From Teratosphaeria epicoccoides (taxonomy: Eukaryota; Ascomycota; Dothideomycetes; Mycosphaerellales; Teratosphaeriaceae): a stretch of DNA of 64,000 nucleotides. Positions 12,101 through 23,070 of this stretch are shown here, one piece after another (positions within the stretch are counted from its first letter, which is position 1; each line of letters starts with the position of its first letter). The stretch is taken from positions 1 to 64,000 of the forward strand of contig JADDMT010000032.1 of assembly GCA_021401465.1 (NCBI GenBank), written 5' to 3'. The notes beneath the pieces were generated by a model that did not search any database, was not told the DNA's origin, and saw only the letters and a program-made list of their open reading frames with translations. Position numbers and translations under genes: made by a program.

Positions 12101-12239
12101 CGTCAGGCATGACCAAGTTAATCCCCATTCTGCTGGCTACCAAATACTGTCGTCTTTAATGAATAGAGAACTCGAAGCTACCCCGACTGAAACAGATTTC
12201 CTTTCACGACTACTGTTGCTCATGAAGATACCCCCCAAA

Positions 12240-13806
12240 TCAGCAGCTAGCGCCGTCCGGGACGCTCTGGCATTCGCTGCTCGTCTCGCCGCCCGTCACA
12301 TCAACACCGCTCCATGTCCAGTCGGAGCAAGCGCCGCTTGCGCACAGAATGTAGATGTTCGTAGCATCGCTTTCGACACTTCCGGTCACCCCGTCAAGGG
12401 TCAATCCAGTGATGGGTACCCCGTCAGTCGGTGTGCCGGTCGGGCTGCCGTTCTCGTAATCCTGCTCGATCACGATACCATATTTCGTGATGCCTGCATC
12501 TGGTCAATTCATGCCAAGTATTTTTCTAGAGGCAATGTGTGCGTACCACTGAGCGTAATGTCCTTATATGTTACCCCGGAGACTGAGCCTGTAGCGTCGT
12601 AGACTGTCTTGATCCGTACACCGTTCTGGGAGTCCTTGACGGTCGAGTTTTCAATGGTCACTGTGTCTACGGTATTGTCATCGCGTCCACCGACGGAGCC
12701 AATGGAAAGACCGTGTCCGCCGCTGCAGGTACCGCCAGTGAAGACTGGAGGGTAGGAATAGTGTTAGCAAGAAGTCGTCTGCAAAACCCAAGTGATGCTT
12801 AGACTCACCGATGTTGCTTCCTGAGTTGACAGCAAGACAGTCCTAGGCGCATCAGGTCAGTCAATCAGCAAGGTCACGCCCTCCGAGATTTGTATGTGTG
12901 CTGATCTTACATCTTGATTGTAGCAGGTAGCGCCACTGATAGTAAGACCATCGATCTCGCCGACGTCGAAGCAGTCAGTGTTGTGGCCCTCGTCATCTCC
13001 ATCGGTGGCGTCAATGGTGGCTCCTGAGATCGTCAGGCCGTCAGAGCTCTGGATGGAGAACACTTGAACTGGCGGGTTGAGAATGTAAATCTTGGACAAG
13101 CGTGTCAGACACTGTAGACGACCAAGCAACGTGGGAATGATGGAATGACGGGATCACCTACATCCGCAATCGTGGAAGAGCCTGTCAGTTTGTGAGCCTT
13201 GAAGAACTTTGGCTTGGTCTTGCCGCCGTTGCTGCCTTCTCCGTCCCACCACTTGGCGCCATTGCCGTCAAGGACGGCACCAGAGGCACCCGTGACCGTG
13301 ATGTCCGCGCCAGATACAGAGACGAGAGGTCCTTCCCACTCTTCGTAGCCGAAAGTGGTGGTCCCTAAATTCGTGAGTGAATGCCCACCTGGAATTGAGA
13401 GCGAGAAAGAAGTCGGGTGCCTACCCTGGAATTCAACCTGCACTTCTTGTTAGCATTGGTTGCCATGGAGGAACCCATTGAAAGACTGCATACCACCGTG
13501 CCATCGTTCAAGTCCTCAAGGTCGAGCGTGGTGCCGGGTGGAACTGAGAGCGCTGAAAGGATGATCGTCGAACAAGAGGTCTTGGACTGGCTTGCGGAAG
13601 AAGCGCCTCCACTTCCAGAGAAAGTGCAAGTGGTGGCACGCTCCGCGAGATCAGGAGCAGCTGCAGACAGCAAAGGGAACGCATCAGTGTTCCAGTCCAG
13701 CAGACTTAAGCAATTCAAGCTCACCTGTAGGCTCAGGAGCAGGCGCAGCGGCGACTGAGGCAGCGAGGGCTGCAAGAGCCACCATGAAGGACTTTACAGA
13801 AGGCAT
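12240..13806 (-). CDS. Secreted endopolygalacturonase (GH28), eight exons
   Basis: Hydrolyses alpha-1,4 bonds in homogalacturonan (pectin) outside the cell. Exons: 13806-13725, 13660-13494, 13437-13425, 13364-13162, 13090-12911, 12842-12809, 12744-12547 and 12493-12240, giving 376 residues. Every junction has GT-AG ends and keeps frame. Residues 1-20 form a signal peptide (MPSVKSFMVALAALAASVAA), followed by a short propeptide. All GH28 active-site motifs are present: NTD, QDD, GGHG and RIK, plus the late conserved tyrosine in GITKYG, so the enzyme should be active. Exon 3 is only 13 bases yet needed to restore the conserved VVEFQGTTTFGY segment. The family is a classical cell-wall-degrading enzyme of plant pathogens and saprobes. 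The gene stands alone, with no other pectinase in the window. Confidence 0.96.
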
Positions 13807-15178
13807 AGCTAGTACAAGTTATGCAGCCAGTGAGTGCGAGTGGAAACAGCAAGATGCCTTGATCGAATAAATCGGAAAGAGACTGATAGGATCCTGTCAG
13901 AGGATTGTTTGATGGACGAGATGCAGCGAGGTTAAGAGGATTCAAAGGCATACTTATGCATCTTTCGAGACGCATGAACAGACACGCTTCTGTCAAGCGA
14001 GACGTGCTCACGCCAGCAATAACTGCGCGAGTCCCTGACGCTAGTATCTCAGAGGCAATTGAGATGGTTCTGTACCCCACCTCCATTTAGTCGAGACAAC
14101 CGAAGACTCAACCAGCAAAGTGTCCGCGCACCTTGGACTCCAACCATTCCTGCAATGACGGCAAATCCTCGTTGTCGTGACCTAGACCAAGCGTGGGCAG
14201 GAGGTGGTGGTGACCGCTAGGACAGTAGTATGCCTGAACTCCCCAAATGAGGATGCCCTCTCGTGCATTGCACCAAGCCTTCGTGCGCACACTCGCCCAG
14301 AAGGAGCGCGTAGCCGGCGCGAGCACACCACCGTCTCGAGGGTAACGAGCATTCGTAGAATCAGACGGCCACATGGCTCGAATAGTCAAGCCTGCCCCGA
14401 GGCTCATGCTTGCATTGCGGGCCTGAGTAACAAATGCAGGACGCTGGCTGAACCGCTATTCACACTGCATAGTGCTGAGGCTATGTAGATTTGGCCCTCG
14501 AAATTAATTTCGAACAATTAAGTCCTACGTCGATCCGAGGGTATCGTTGCGCGATGTCATTGGCGACGACCAGCATCGTAGGGGTCGATGGCAATGCAGC
14601 TCGCTTGGACGGCGTTTCATGTACTCGCTTCCTGTATCATCAATACCGCCACGTTTTCTTTCATTTTTCTGCCAAGATGCCAAAACCCTTCGCTATGAGC
14701 CAACCGTCTTCATCGGGCTGTACTATGAGACTGTAGTTGTGGTCTCGCTGATGCTGGAGAACAACGGCGTCGACGTTACCGATTGCTCGGGCCATGTGAT
14801 GTAGGGAACAGATCCGCGGCTGACAACCATTAGCGCAAACGTCAATGCAGCCAGTGAAAGGGCGAACGGAAGTGTTTCCTCCGGCCACAAGCTCAGCTGC
14901 AAGCGGGAACAACCTGGCTGCTATTCTTTCTGGGGCAAGGATCTTATACAGCGTTGTCGCACGTCTTGAGGTGAGCAATTGCAGCCTTCTGTTGAGCTGG
15001 ACCACGCCTCGCGATGGCAACGATACGGCACGCTCCTGTAAGGTCTGCAGAGCGAGGACGTTTCAACCACAGACTCACGCAACCGTTCAGTCCTCGCGTG
15101 TAGTAACCTGTGCAAGGTTCTTATTGGAGGCATAGTGTAAAAGGCAGCAGTCGTGTAGATATCGGACCCACTCTCAAA
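13807..15178. other. Intergenic between polygalacturonase and ssk1-like gene
   Basis: A shared upstream region for two divergent genes (polygalacturonase minus, ssk1-like plus). It contains unassigned short ORFs; a minus-strand open frame (about 15020-14661) has a moderately protein-like composition but no motif I recognise. No RNA gene or repeat seen. Confidence 0.45.
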
Positions 15179-16525
15179 ATGCCTGGCCGAAAGATCTGGG
15201 TGAAACGACCCGATGCTTCTGCGACACTGGTCCGGACTCAGGAACATGATCTCCTCGTTGATGAATTACGAGACATGATCATACTGAAATACGCAAACTC
15301 GTTGGGCCGCACGTTCGACTCTCCGGACATAATCCTTCGCATCATAGCGCGGACAGGTCTTTCGCGGACATTAGGACCGGACGAGGATATATTCGCTATC
15401 CTCGATGTATTTTACCCGACTGGTCAAACCGTGAATGAAGCTGTGTTGATCGACATCCCACAAGCACATCCATCTCACGCGCCGGAACATGCTCCAACGC
15501 CGCCGCCAGAGCCTTTTTCCTACAGCACTGTCGCTCCATTACCTTCACCAGGTGTAGAACGACTGAGAGCTGGGGCAGGATTCAGACCGCCATATGGAAG
15601 GAAGCATAGCTCGCCACCTGCCCCACGACCAAGTCTGAGATCGGCCGCGACAGCGGCTCCCTTTCTGCTCCCAAAGTCAGTGCCGCATCGACCGACGAGT
15701 CGGAGTGGTTTGGTCACAAATCTCCAACCTCGGTCGGAAGCAATTCCTGAGCCACCACCACTGCCCTCGCCGCGGATGCCACAAGCTCCTCCTACGTCGC
15801 ATGTCGACGATGCTACTGCACCGTTGAAGGGCGCGGTCAAACAGAACTGGCTGTCGATACGACCGCGAAAGTCACGGAACGGCAGCAGTAGCAGCCAGTC
15901 AAAGGGCGCGCAAAGGACTGCTCATCCAAATTCACTGAGCACGTTTGAGGTCACAGTTCCTCCTATCAATGTGCTGCTGGTTGAAGACAACATTATTGCA
16001 CTGCGCGCATTGCAGAAAAGGATGGAGACGTTCAAGGTTCGATGTCAGTCAGCTGAGAATGGTCGGGTCGCGGTCGACAAGTGGAAGACTGGTGGATTCC
16101 ATCTAGTATTGATGGACATCCAGATGCCGGTCATGAATGGCTTAGAAGCAACAAGAGAGATCCGAAGATTGGAGCGATCCAACGGCATCGGTGTGTTCGC
16201 AGCCTCGACTTCAGAAGGCGAAGCGGATGATGATGGAGAGAAGTCAAAGGCTTTTGACCCAGCTGCTGACAAGCTCGACTTGGCGGCTGGTTTGTTCAAG
16301 TCACCGGTCATCATCGTGGCTTTGACCGCTTCCTCCTTACAATCCGATCGACATGATGCGCTTGCAGCAGGCTGCAACGACTTCTTGACGAAGCCCTTGG
16401 ATAAGGACTGGGTGAAGCGAAAAATCACGGAGTGGGGCTGCATGCAAGCTTTGATAGATTTCGAGGGATGGAGGAAGTGGAAGCAGTTTACTGCTGAAGC
16501 CGCAACGGGCAACAGTACGACGTGA
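15179..16525 (+). CDS. SSK1: Ssk1-like response regulator, compact form
   Basis: Phosphorelay response regulator that, in fungi, receives phosphate via Ypd1 and controls the Ssk2/22 MAPKKK of the HOG stress pathway. 448 residues from the ATG at 15179 (an in-frame CTG start region upstream lacks conservation). The N-terminal block (KIWVKRPDASATLVRTQEHDL, then KYANSLGRTFDSPDI) is the conserved Ssk1 segment, here right at the start instead of after a long Ser-rich leader. A Pro/Ser-rich linker follows. The receiver domain runs from about residue 262 (NVLLVEDN) to 430, with the phospho-acceptor Asp313 in LVLMDIQMP, Thr in VALTASS and Lys in FLTKPL, and the Ssk1-specific tail WGCMQALIDFEGWRKWK. 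Helix alpha-1 (NIIALRALQKRMETF) departs from the usual sequence. It could be a divergent orthologue or a second, shortened copy. Confidence 0.88.
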   Translation: MPGRKIWVKRPDASATLVRTQEHDLLVDELRDMIILKYANSLGRTFDSPDIILRIIARTGLSRTLGPDEDIFAILDVFYPTGQTVNEAVLIDIPQAHPSHAPEHAPTPPPEPFSYSTVAPLPSPGVERLRAGAGFRPPYGRKHSSPPAPRPSLRSAATAAPFLLPKSVPHRPTSRSGLVTNLQPRSEAIPEPPPLPSPRMPQAPPTSHVDDATAPLKGAVKQNWLSIRPRKSRNGSSSSQSKGAQRTAHPNSLSTFEVTVPPINVLLVEDNIIALRALQKRMETFKVRCQSAENGRVAVDKWKTGGFHLVLMDIQMPVMNGLEATREIRRLERSNGIGVFAASTSEGEADDDGEKSKAFDPAADKLDLAAGLFKSPVIIVALTASSLQSDRHDALAAGCNDFLTKPLDKDWVKRKITEWGCMQALIDFEGWRKWKQFTAEAATGNSTT

Positions 16526-17019
16526 CTCGACACCTAGCTAATGTCGCTTTTGCGGCCGTGATACCATTGTACATTGCGTCTTTCTGAACTGAGGTCACCG
16601 ACGACTTGCACGGTCTCAGATTTGTGAATCTCAAATGTTCCTTCTGTGAGAGAGCATATCAGCCGCCAAAATGTCCCGATGCCCCCCTGCGGTTCGCCCG
16701 AGGCGCGGTGAAACTGCGGCTAAACATTGTTTACACTTGACGGGAGGATGCTCCGCACAAGCCAACCTTCGCCCTCATTATTGCTGCACGCTCACACCAC
16801 GCAGCGGCATCATTACTCCGCAACTCGACACAATCTCCACGCAATTGCCTATTTCCTGTCATCTTGCGACGGGTCAATGGTGTTGGTGCGCCTTCCCGAA
16901 ATTCTTTGACACGGCCCCACGCGACCCAGACGCGCTTTCTTGCCGGACCAAGTTGAGGAAGCGACCCAGCAATGTCCATGGTACTCACGCGCATTCGATC
17001 GCCATTGGAACCTATCACT
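16526..17019. other. Intergenic, promoter region of DSN1
   Basis: 494 bases between two plus-strand genes. Nothing definite is visible beyond a C-rich stretch. An in-frame ATG at 16972 could extend Dsn1 by 16 residues. Confidence 0.5.
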
Positions 17020-18912
17020 ATGAACGTCGCCGGGACGTCAAAGCGACGGAGCGCGCGCCTCTCGCATGAAGGAGTGGAGGATCAGGAGCCCCCAATCAAA
17101 AGGAGCAGAGTCAATGGCGCAGACACGACGCAAGTGAGCACGAAGACGGCGGATGGGGACTCATATGCTGTGGCGAAGCGCAAGCCGCGGACAGTCTATG
17201 ACAAGGAGGTGGAGGGCTTTTCGTTCAAGAAGAAAAGCAAGGCGAAGGAGGGCAAGCAGCCGGCGGTGCGCCATTCGAACTCGGAGCGCGAACCTTCTCC
17301 TCCTGGGGGCGTTGCGAAACTACAACCGCGACCTTCGACACCACCAGAAGAAGACGCTGCTCCCAAGCCAGCCCAGAAAAAGTCGCGTCGAAGGTTTCCG
17401 ACCACGCCCGAGCGCGAAGAGACCGAGAAGCCAATACGGCGGAGCAAGCGCTTGTCATATGAGAACGCATCAGCCGAACCGCGGCAGTCGCCCTTCCGAC
17501 CCAGCCATAAAAAGTCGCATGCGAAGCTGGAGAGATCGCCTAGCCCAGGGAGAGCGCGTCCGTTGACAGTGGAGAAGAAGCGGGGGCGTGGAGCAAATGG
17601 CTTGGAGGAAGAGGAGAAGACGATGCGGATCCCTTTGCCGTTCCAGGATACGCCGGTCATACGACGCAACAAAGACTTCCGGAAAAGTAGTGCAGAGGGC
17701 CATAGACGGAGCAGCTCCGGCATGAGAGGCCGAAGGGCGAGCAGCTTGATTGATGAAGGGCGTGGAAATGGTATGTACAGATCGCGTATCCTTTCGAAAT
17801 GCAGACGCTTCTGCGATTTGGTGCAGTGTCAGACAAGGCGGGCTCGACCTGCTGGGATATCGATTGTGCTCAGAGCGGAGACGCTCCAATACGCTCTCAA
17901 TCGAGCATTCCGACGAGGTGTCGATGAATTTATTGCTGACGTTCAATCTTGCTACAGCCTTGCCACACACCGAGGTACCGACATCTGAATTCTACAAGCA
18001 CATTTCTGCAGACTTGCCGGAGCCTCGACGAATGCGATGCCTATTAGGCTGGTGCGGCTCACGAGCTCTGCCGCCGAAACCAGAAGCGCCGAAAGACAAT
18101 AGTCCAGCCTCGAATCTCGAGTTTCAGGCTTTGCAAGCAGGTGAGTAATGGGCGTGCTATGTTCGGCCCAAGGAGAGGCAACTGACATGATTATCAGCGC
18201 GAGTCATACAAGAAGAGCTCTCGTTGGCTCTGACCTCGAATGGCGCCCTCAGCGAATGGTTCTCACGCGATGAGACCTCTGAAGCACCTAAGATACCACT
18301 TCGGAAAAAGCCCAATCCTCGCAATGTCACCAATGCTGCCAAAGCTGAGGAGCTTGAGAAAGAGCTTGAACGGCACGTATCTTTGAACCCATATGCGGAT
18401 AGAGTATGCTAACATCCTTGCACAGACTAAAGCAGGAGCGCGCCTCATGGGACGAACTCAAGAAAGCCGCCATCCCAACTGCACTTGCATCGAGACCCGT
18501 CACAGATGCGACAATGGCAGGGGCGGGAGAAGGCCAACATGGGGCGGAGCCTTTGTCGCCCATCAGAAAGGACTTCCTGGACACGCCGCAACAATCCATT
18601 CTCGAAACATTTCAGATTCCAACTGCGTCAAACGCAACTTGGCCAAACAAAATCTCCGAACAGCTGCAGAACTTGTCGTCTGGCCTTGAATTCAACATTG
18701 ACTCCTTCGCAGACGGTGTGCATGTCATGAGTGGTATTAGGGAGACCGCAGAGAGGCTTGCAGATGAGAGACTGGGTGCTGCCGCGCGGGCGCTTGACGA
18801 GAGAGACCAGGGCAGGAGAGCCGAGGCAGAGAGGAAGGGCAAAGCGCCCTTGGATGCTATGGAAAGTTTGAAGGCATTGGGGCGGGTGATGAATGCGCCT
18901 CGCAGACGATAA
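17020..18912 (+). CDS. DSN1: Kinetochore protein Dsn1/Mis13 (MIND complex)
   Basis: Subunit of the Mis12/MIND complex, which links centromeric chromatin to the Ndc80 microtubule-binding complex. Four exons: 17020-17770, 17958-18140, 18198-18372 and 18426-18912, giving 531 residues. The first 250 residues are basic and Ser/Pro-rich (RRSARLS, multiple KKRGR patches). The family core follows: ALPHTEVPTSEFYKHI, LPEPRRMRCLLGWCG, the helix before NPRNVTNAAKAEELEKELER and the coiled coil ending RASWDELK. Exon 1 to 2 is joined through a 187-base intron that gives exactly GNALPH. Intron 3 is ambiguous: a GC-AG intron (18373-18425) gives the conserved LERLKQERASW, whereas a GT donor at 18377 with a later AG (exon 4 from 18433) also keeps frame. 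The start could instead be the ATG at 16972. Confidence 0.9.
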
Positions 18913-20276
18913 GCAATGGGACATCTAGCGACGTCGTATGGCATTAGGACTGCTTTGGAGCCGAGGATGGCATGATGGGTCTACCTGGTGCTTTGAACGT
19001 GTGCACCGAGAAGCGACATAGCACAGACGAAAACGATCACGAATATGCGCGATTCAGGTGGGCGCCGCCCGTGTTTGGTATCAAGGACCCATGCAGCGCG
19101 AGTCCAGTGTGGACACGCACGTGGTTAGTTGGGAAGTGAGCTGTCGGCCATTGACGTATCCCGGCACTGTCGCGGTTCTCTTGCAATGCTGCTTGCGCCA
19201 AGAGCCAAGACGCATCGCATAGCTTCATCGCCATGCTGCCAACAGGACTGAGAAGTCTCCTAGGAATCGTGCAGTCCTGGTGCTTCGTCTGCCGAGGGCT
19301 ATCGAAATTACCCATCAACGCGATTCTGGTCATTTCCTGATGCAGTGGTGAGTATATGGTATGACACTTGATACTTGAGGTCCTCCCTGGCAACACCTCA
19401 TCAAGTCCCCTACGGACTCTAGTAAAAAGCAACAACGAAGCTCCCGACCGTCACTGCAGCACTTACACTCCTGGCGCCCGATGCCTCGGCAGTGTGTTGC
19501 ATTCGCTTCAGGAAATGACAATGCGCGTGCTTACAATCACTGTTTCCGTGAGGAGGTCTGTGAGAATCGAGGCGGTAAGGGTGCAGGAGTCTGCATTTCT
19601 GATCCTACGGGTCCTAGTCCGTGGAGGATGGCGTGCGTTCTGGTAGGGCAACGGCATATGTACCGCTGACGGTGGGCCGGTAGAAGTGCTGGTCAGGTAT
19701 TGCAGAATCATCAGTGTGAGTCTGATGGAGGGGAGTGCGACTGTATTGATCCTTTTGATCTTGCTATTTGTCAAGGTTAAGAAGGAAAGGAGAAGCTGAG
19801 AAGAGGGTTGAGTGTGGCCATCGGAAAGCGATGGAGCTGAGTGAGCGCGAGAGGGTCTCGATGGCATCGAAAGAGGGGACTTGACGCTGCTCTGACGTCC
19901 ATCATGACATGTGATGTTGGTTTGTCGGGCATAGGGTTACTGTACAAAGGAGCTCGTGTCTGGTGTTTGATAGCCAAAATTTGACCTGGCTTTGCATGCA
20001 CCACTTTTCCCACCCAGAATACTCGAATATGAGATGGTAGGTAGGTCTCTGCTTTCTTCTTGCGATACTTGTTGATCAAGACAAGCAGTCAGTCAAGAAG
20101 GCGTACACCGCCGATCTTGCCGGAAATACGGCTCCTTTGTAGCTTAATATAAGCTCATTAGGTGTTGTATATTGTCGTATGGCATATGCACCGTCTGGAA
20201 ACATGCAGTAGCGTCACTCAACCTGCACCCAATCACAGCTCCCGATCAGTTCGAACTCCAAAACATTCCCAAGAAC
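18913..20276. other. Intergenic, no gene recognised
   Basis: About 1.36 kb between DSN1 and RRP46, both plus strand. Only unsupported short ORFs. The last 100 bases may be the RRP46 leader. Confidence 0.5.
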
Positions 20277-21059
20277 ATGACATCAAACCACAGTGACAAT
20301 CCGCCCACAATGGGCCATCCAGGAATCACCCACCACCCTCTCCACCGCGCCGACGGCTCGACTTCCTACACATCCCCGAGCACCTCCCAGACCATCCTCA
20401 CCTCCATCAACGGCCCCATCGAAGTCCAACGCCGCGACGAACTCTCCGAAGAATGCTACATCGAAGTCAACATCCGTCCCGCAAACGGTGTTGGCGGACC
20501 GCGGGAACGCTGGCTAGAAGGCGCGGTCGCGGACGTGCTCAAGAGCTGTGTGCTGGTGCATTTGTTTCCACGGATGATGGTGCAGGTGACTTTACAGATA
20601 GCCCAGAGTAGTGAAAGGAAAGGGAAGGGGAAACGGGCGTGGGAGGATGTGGCGTTGTTGCCAGGGTTGGTGAGTGCGGCGTTCCTTGCGCTTGTGGATG
20701 CCGCGGTGCCGATGGGGGTCACGGTGACTGCTGTGTTGGTTTCGGTGGGGCAGGGGGGTGAGAGCGTGGTTGGGCCTGGTAGGGGGGTTGTGGAGGAGAG
20801 TAGGAGTTTGCATGCTTTTGCGTTTGATCAGTATGGGGCTATGCTGCTCGACGAGTCGGTTGGGGTCTTCAGTATGGATGAGTGGAATGCGGTGGCTGAG
20901 GAAGCGGAAAGGGTATGCCTTTCTGCTATTGGGAAAGGCAGTGAAGATTACTCGATGGAGGATGGAGGCGTGGCATTGAGTGAGCCGGGCAAAGGCTGGC
21001 TGCGAGCGGAGCTGGAGGAGAGGGTTGTGGAGAGTATGAAGTGGAAGGAGGTGACTTGA
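20277..21059 (+). CDS. RRP46: Exosome complex component Rrp46 (RNase PH-like)
   Basis: Ring subunit of the RNA exosome, which degrades and trims RNA 3' ends in nucleus and cytoplasm. Single exon, 260 residues from the ATG at 20277; an in-frame ATG at 20172 and another at 20310 are alternatives. The RNase PH fold starts with the conserved HRADGS motif (residues about 21-26) and continues through SINGPIEVQRRDE, the IEVNIRP strand, a VHLFPRMMVQVTLQI helix, LVSAAFLALVDAAVPM and the late FDQYGAMLLDESVGVFS. In eukaryotes this ring subunit is catalytically inactive and structural. The 3' half is strikingly G-rich on the coding strand. Convergent with MAF1, with 735 bases between the two stops. Confidence 0.9.
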   Translation: MTSNHSDNPPTMGHPGITHHPLHRADGSTSYTSPSTSQTILTSINGPIEVQRRDELSEECYIEVNIRPANGVGGPRERWLEGAVADVLKSCVLVHLFPRMMVQVTLQIAQSSERKGKGKRAWEDVALLPGLVSAAFLALVDAAVPMGVTVTAVLVSVGQGGESVVGPGRGVVEESRSLHAFAFDQYGAMLLDESVGVFSMDEWNAVAEEAERVCLSAIGKGSEDYSMEDGGVALSEPGKGWLRAELEERVVESMKWKEVT

Positions 21060-21794
21060 GAGGCACGGCGGGCGAACTGAAAAGTCATCATGAACCTCGT
21101 GGCCGCGACCGACGGTAACAACCGACTGGTTCGGACTGAGCTCTGTATCCGCCATACGAAGAGCTCAAGTCACCGCCAGACTCTGTGTCGTGCCGCCGAC
21201 TCGCAGGCACCTTGACTTCTTGTGCAGGACAGCGCAACCATTGACTGAACGAGTCGAATGCCAAGCGCTGGGTTTGCGGAAACAGCAGGATCTACTGAAA
21301 GTCCACGGCACGCCTGAAGCAAATGCGGAGGTAACTGGGCTCCGCAGCTCCACCCCATGTAGTACCAGTGATGCACTCAGAGGCTACGAGAAGGTATATA
21401 GCTGATCCAAATAATAAGAAAGACGCCACCAGGGATGCGCTTCAGCACACCCTAGCATACTTAAACTGTTTCCATCCATTACACTCTCACTTATTTTGCT
21501 ATCCACTAATACACCGGCATGCAGTACCTGCAGCATAATAGAGACACGAGAAGTCAGTTGAAAAGAGACGCTGGCGGGTATCACTGCAACACCCTCCAAC
21601 CCTAATCAAGTCCCAGTAACGCCAGACCAGACCGGGTCATCAGTCATCGAAACCGCCTAGGTCTAATTCCATGACCATGTTGCCCACAGGCATGCGCCCC
21701 CGTGACGCCTCGCCCATGGTAGTCCTCACATTCATCATCGAACAGATAACGCCTTCTCCGCGTCTTCCCTCCCACAGATGCCGCTACGCTCAAA
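21060..21794. other. Convergent intergenic region RRP46-MAF1
   Basis: Both flanking genes end here, so it should hold their 3' UTRs and terminators. No hairpin or RNA gene was recognised. Confidence 0.5.
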
Positions 21795-23070
21795 TCATAT
21801 CTCCATAACTTCAGCAATCTCTTCACTTGGTCCTCGAACATGATGACTGACGCTGGCCTTCGCCGTTTCACTCACTGGACTCACGGGCTGCCAGTCCGCG
21901 TCCAAAATCTCCTCATGGTAATAGCCGTCGTCGTCATCTGCGCAATAGCCATAAAAGCCTCGCGCCAAATCGCTCCTGATATCGTCCAGATCCATATGCG
22001 GCACTTCGATCTCGTCATCTTGCGGATCGCGCAACATTTCGTCGTCATCGTCATCGCCGTAACTATTCGTGTCGATGTCATCGCTGCTCGCTCCGAGCCA
22101 ATAAGACGCACGTTTCCCTGCGCCGTCGCCAATCGAGATCCTATTCCGTTTCCGACTCATCTTGCCTCGGCCACGGATTGCGATGGGTGCCTGCATGGGT
22201 GAGTGGCTGATCACTGACAGCGCGCGCAGATACATGTAGCACACACGCTTCTTCTCTTTGTTGAAGAAGAAATAGTGCATACTCCAGAGACTCGGTCCTT
22301 CGCTACTGTCACCCTCGTCGAAAGGATCCTCGTCCGGCACATAGCTGTATTTCTCACACTGCCGCAGACCCATCTCCTTGTCGATCAGGCTCCACATCCT
22401 CGGCCCCCAAATCTCACTCCCCAAGCTATTGGAGAGCGCAGGCGCATTTTTTGCTGGAAGTAATGGCGGTGACAGGTATGCCGAGCTGGAGTAAGGCTTC
22501 GGTCGTAGGTGGTGGAGCGTGGAGTCGACATTGTACATAATTGTGCGCAGGCTGCGCTCCTTCTTGAAATCTGAAGGTCGCAGGAGGTGCGAGAAGTCGT
22601 AGTCTGGATGCGACGCATTCAGCGTTGCAATCAAGTACGCAAACGTTCTCCGCGCACCAATCTGGCTGAGCGGGCCAAATGGACTCGCGCGACTCAGGTC
22701 GATCTCCGGAGGTTCCACCGTGCGGCTTCTCTTCCCTCTCCTGCCGTCATTTGCCTCGTCACTGCCACCACCCGTGCAAGGCGGACTGAGCGAAGCGGAC
22801 AGCCGCACCAGAGATTCATACTGTGTTTCGAGCGTATGCTCGATGTTCTTGTAGAGTTTCTTATCGCCACCGGCCGCTTTCGTGGTGTAGAGGTCGCAAG
22901 AACCTAGGATATGGCAGTCCGGGGTGGAGAAATTGAGGGCGTTTGTCACAACATCGAAGTCGCGAAGCGGTAGGTACTACGATATTATCAGTATTTCATC
23001 CATCGAGCCTGAGCGTAAAACACATCTCGCGCGAGAGACGTAATCTTTCATAGTGCGCACATACCTTCAT
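21795..23070 (-). CDS. MAF1: Maf1, repressor of RNA polymerase III
   Basis: Nutrient- and TOR-responsive repressor of Pol III transcription (tRNA, 5S). Two exons: 23070-23065 (six bases, ATG AAG) and 22976-21795, joined across an 88-base intron, giving 395 residues. The tiny first exon is required to make the family start MKYLPLRDFDVVTNALNF. Box A continues with CHILGSCDLYTTKAAG and KKLYKNIEHTLE. Box B/C elements include PFGPL, TFAYLIATLNASHPDYDFS, WSLIDKEM and WSMHYFFFNKEKKRVCYMYLRAL. The C-terminal third is acidic (DDDDDE runs), as in other fungal Maf1 proteins. As I recall, budding-yeast MAF1 is also interrupted just after its first codons, so the intron position may be ancient. Confidence 0.96.
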
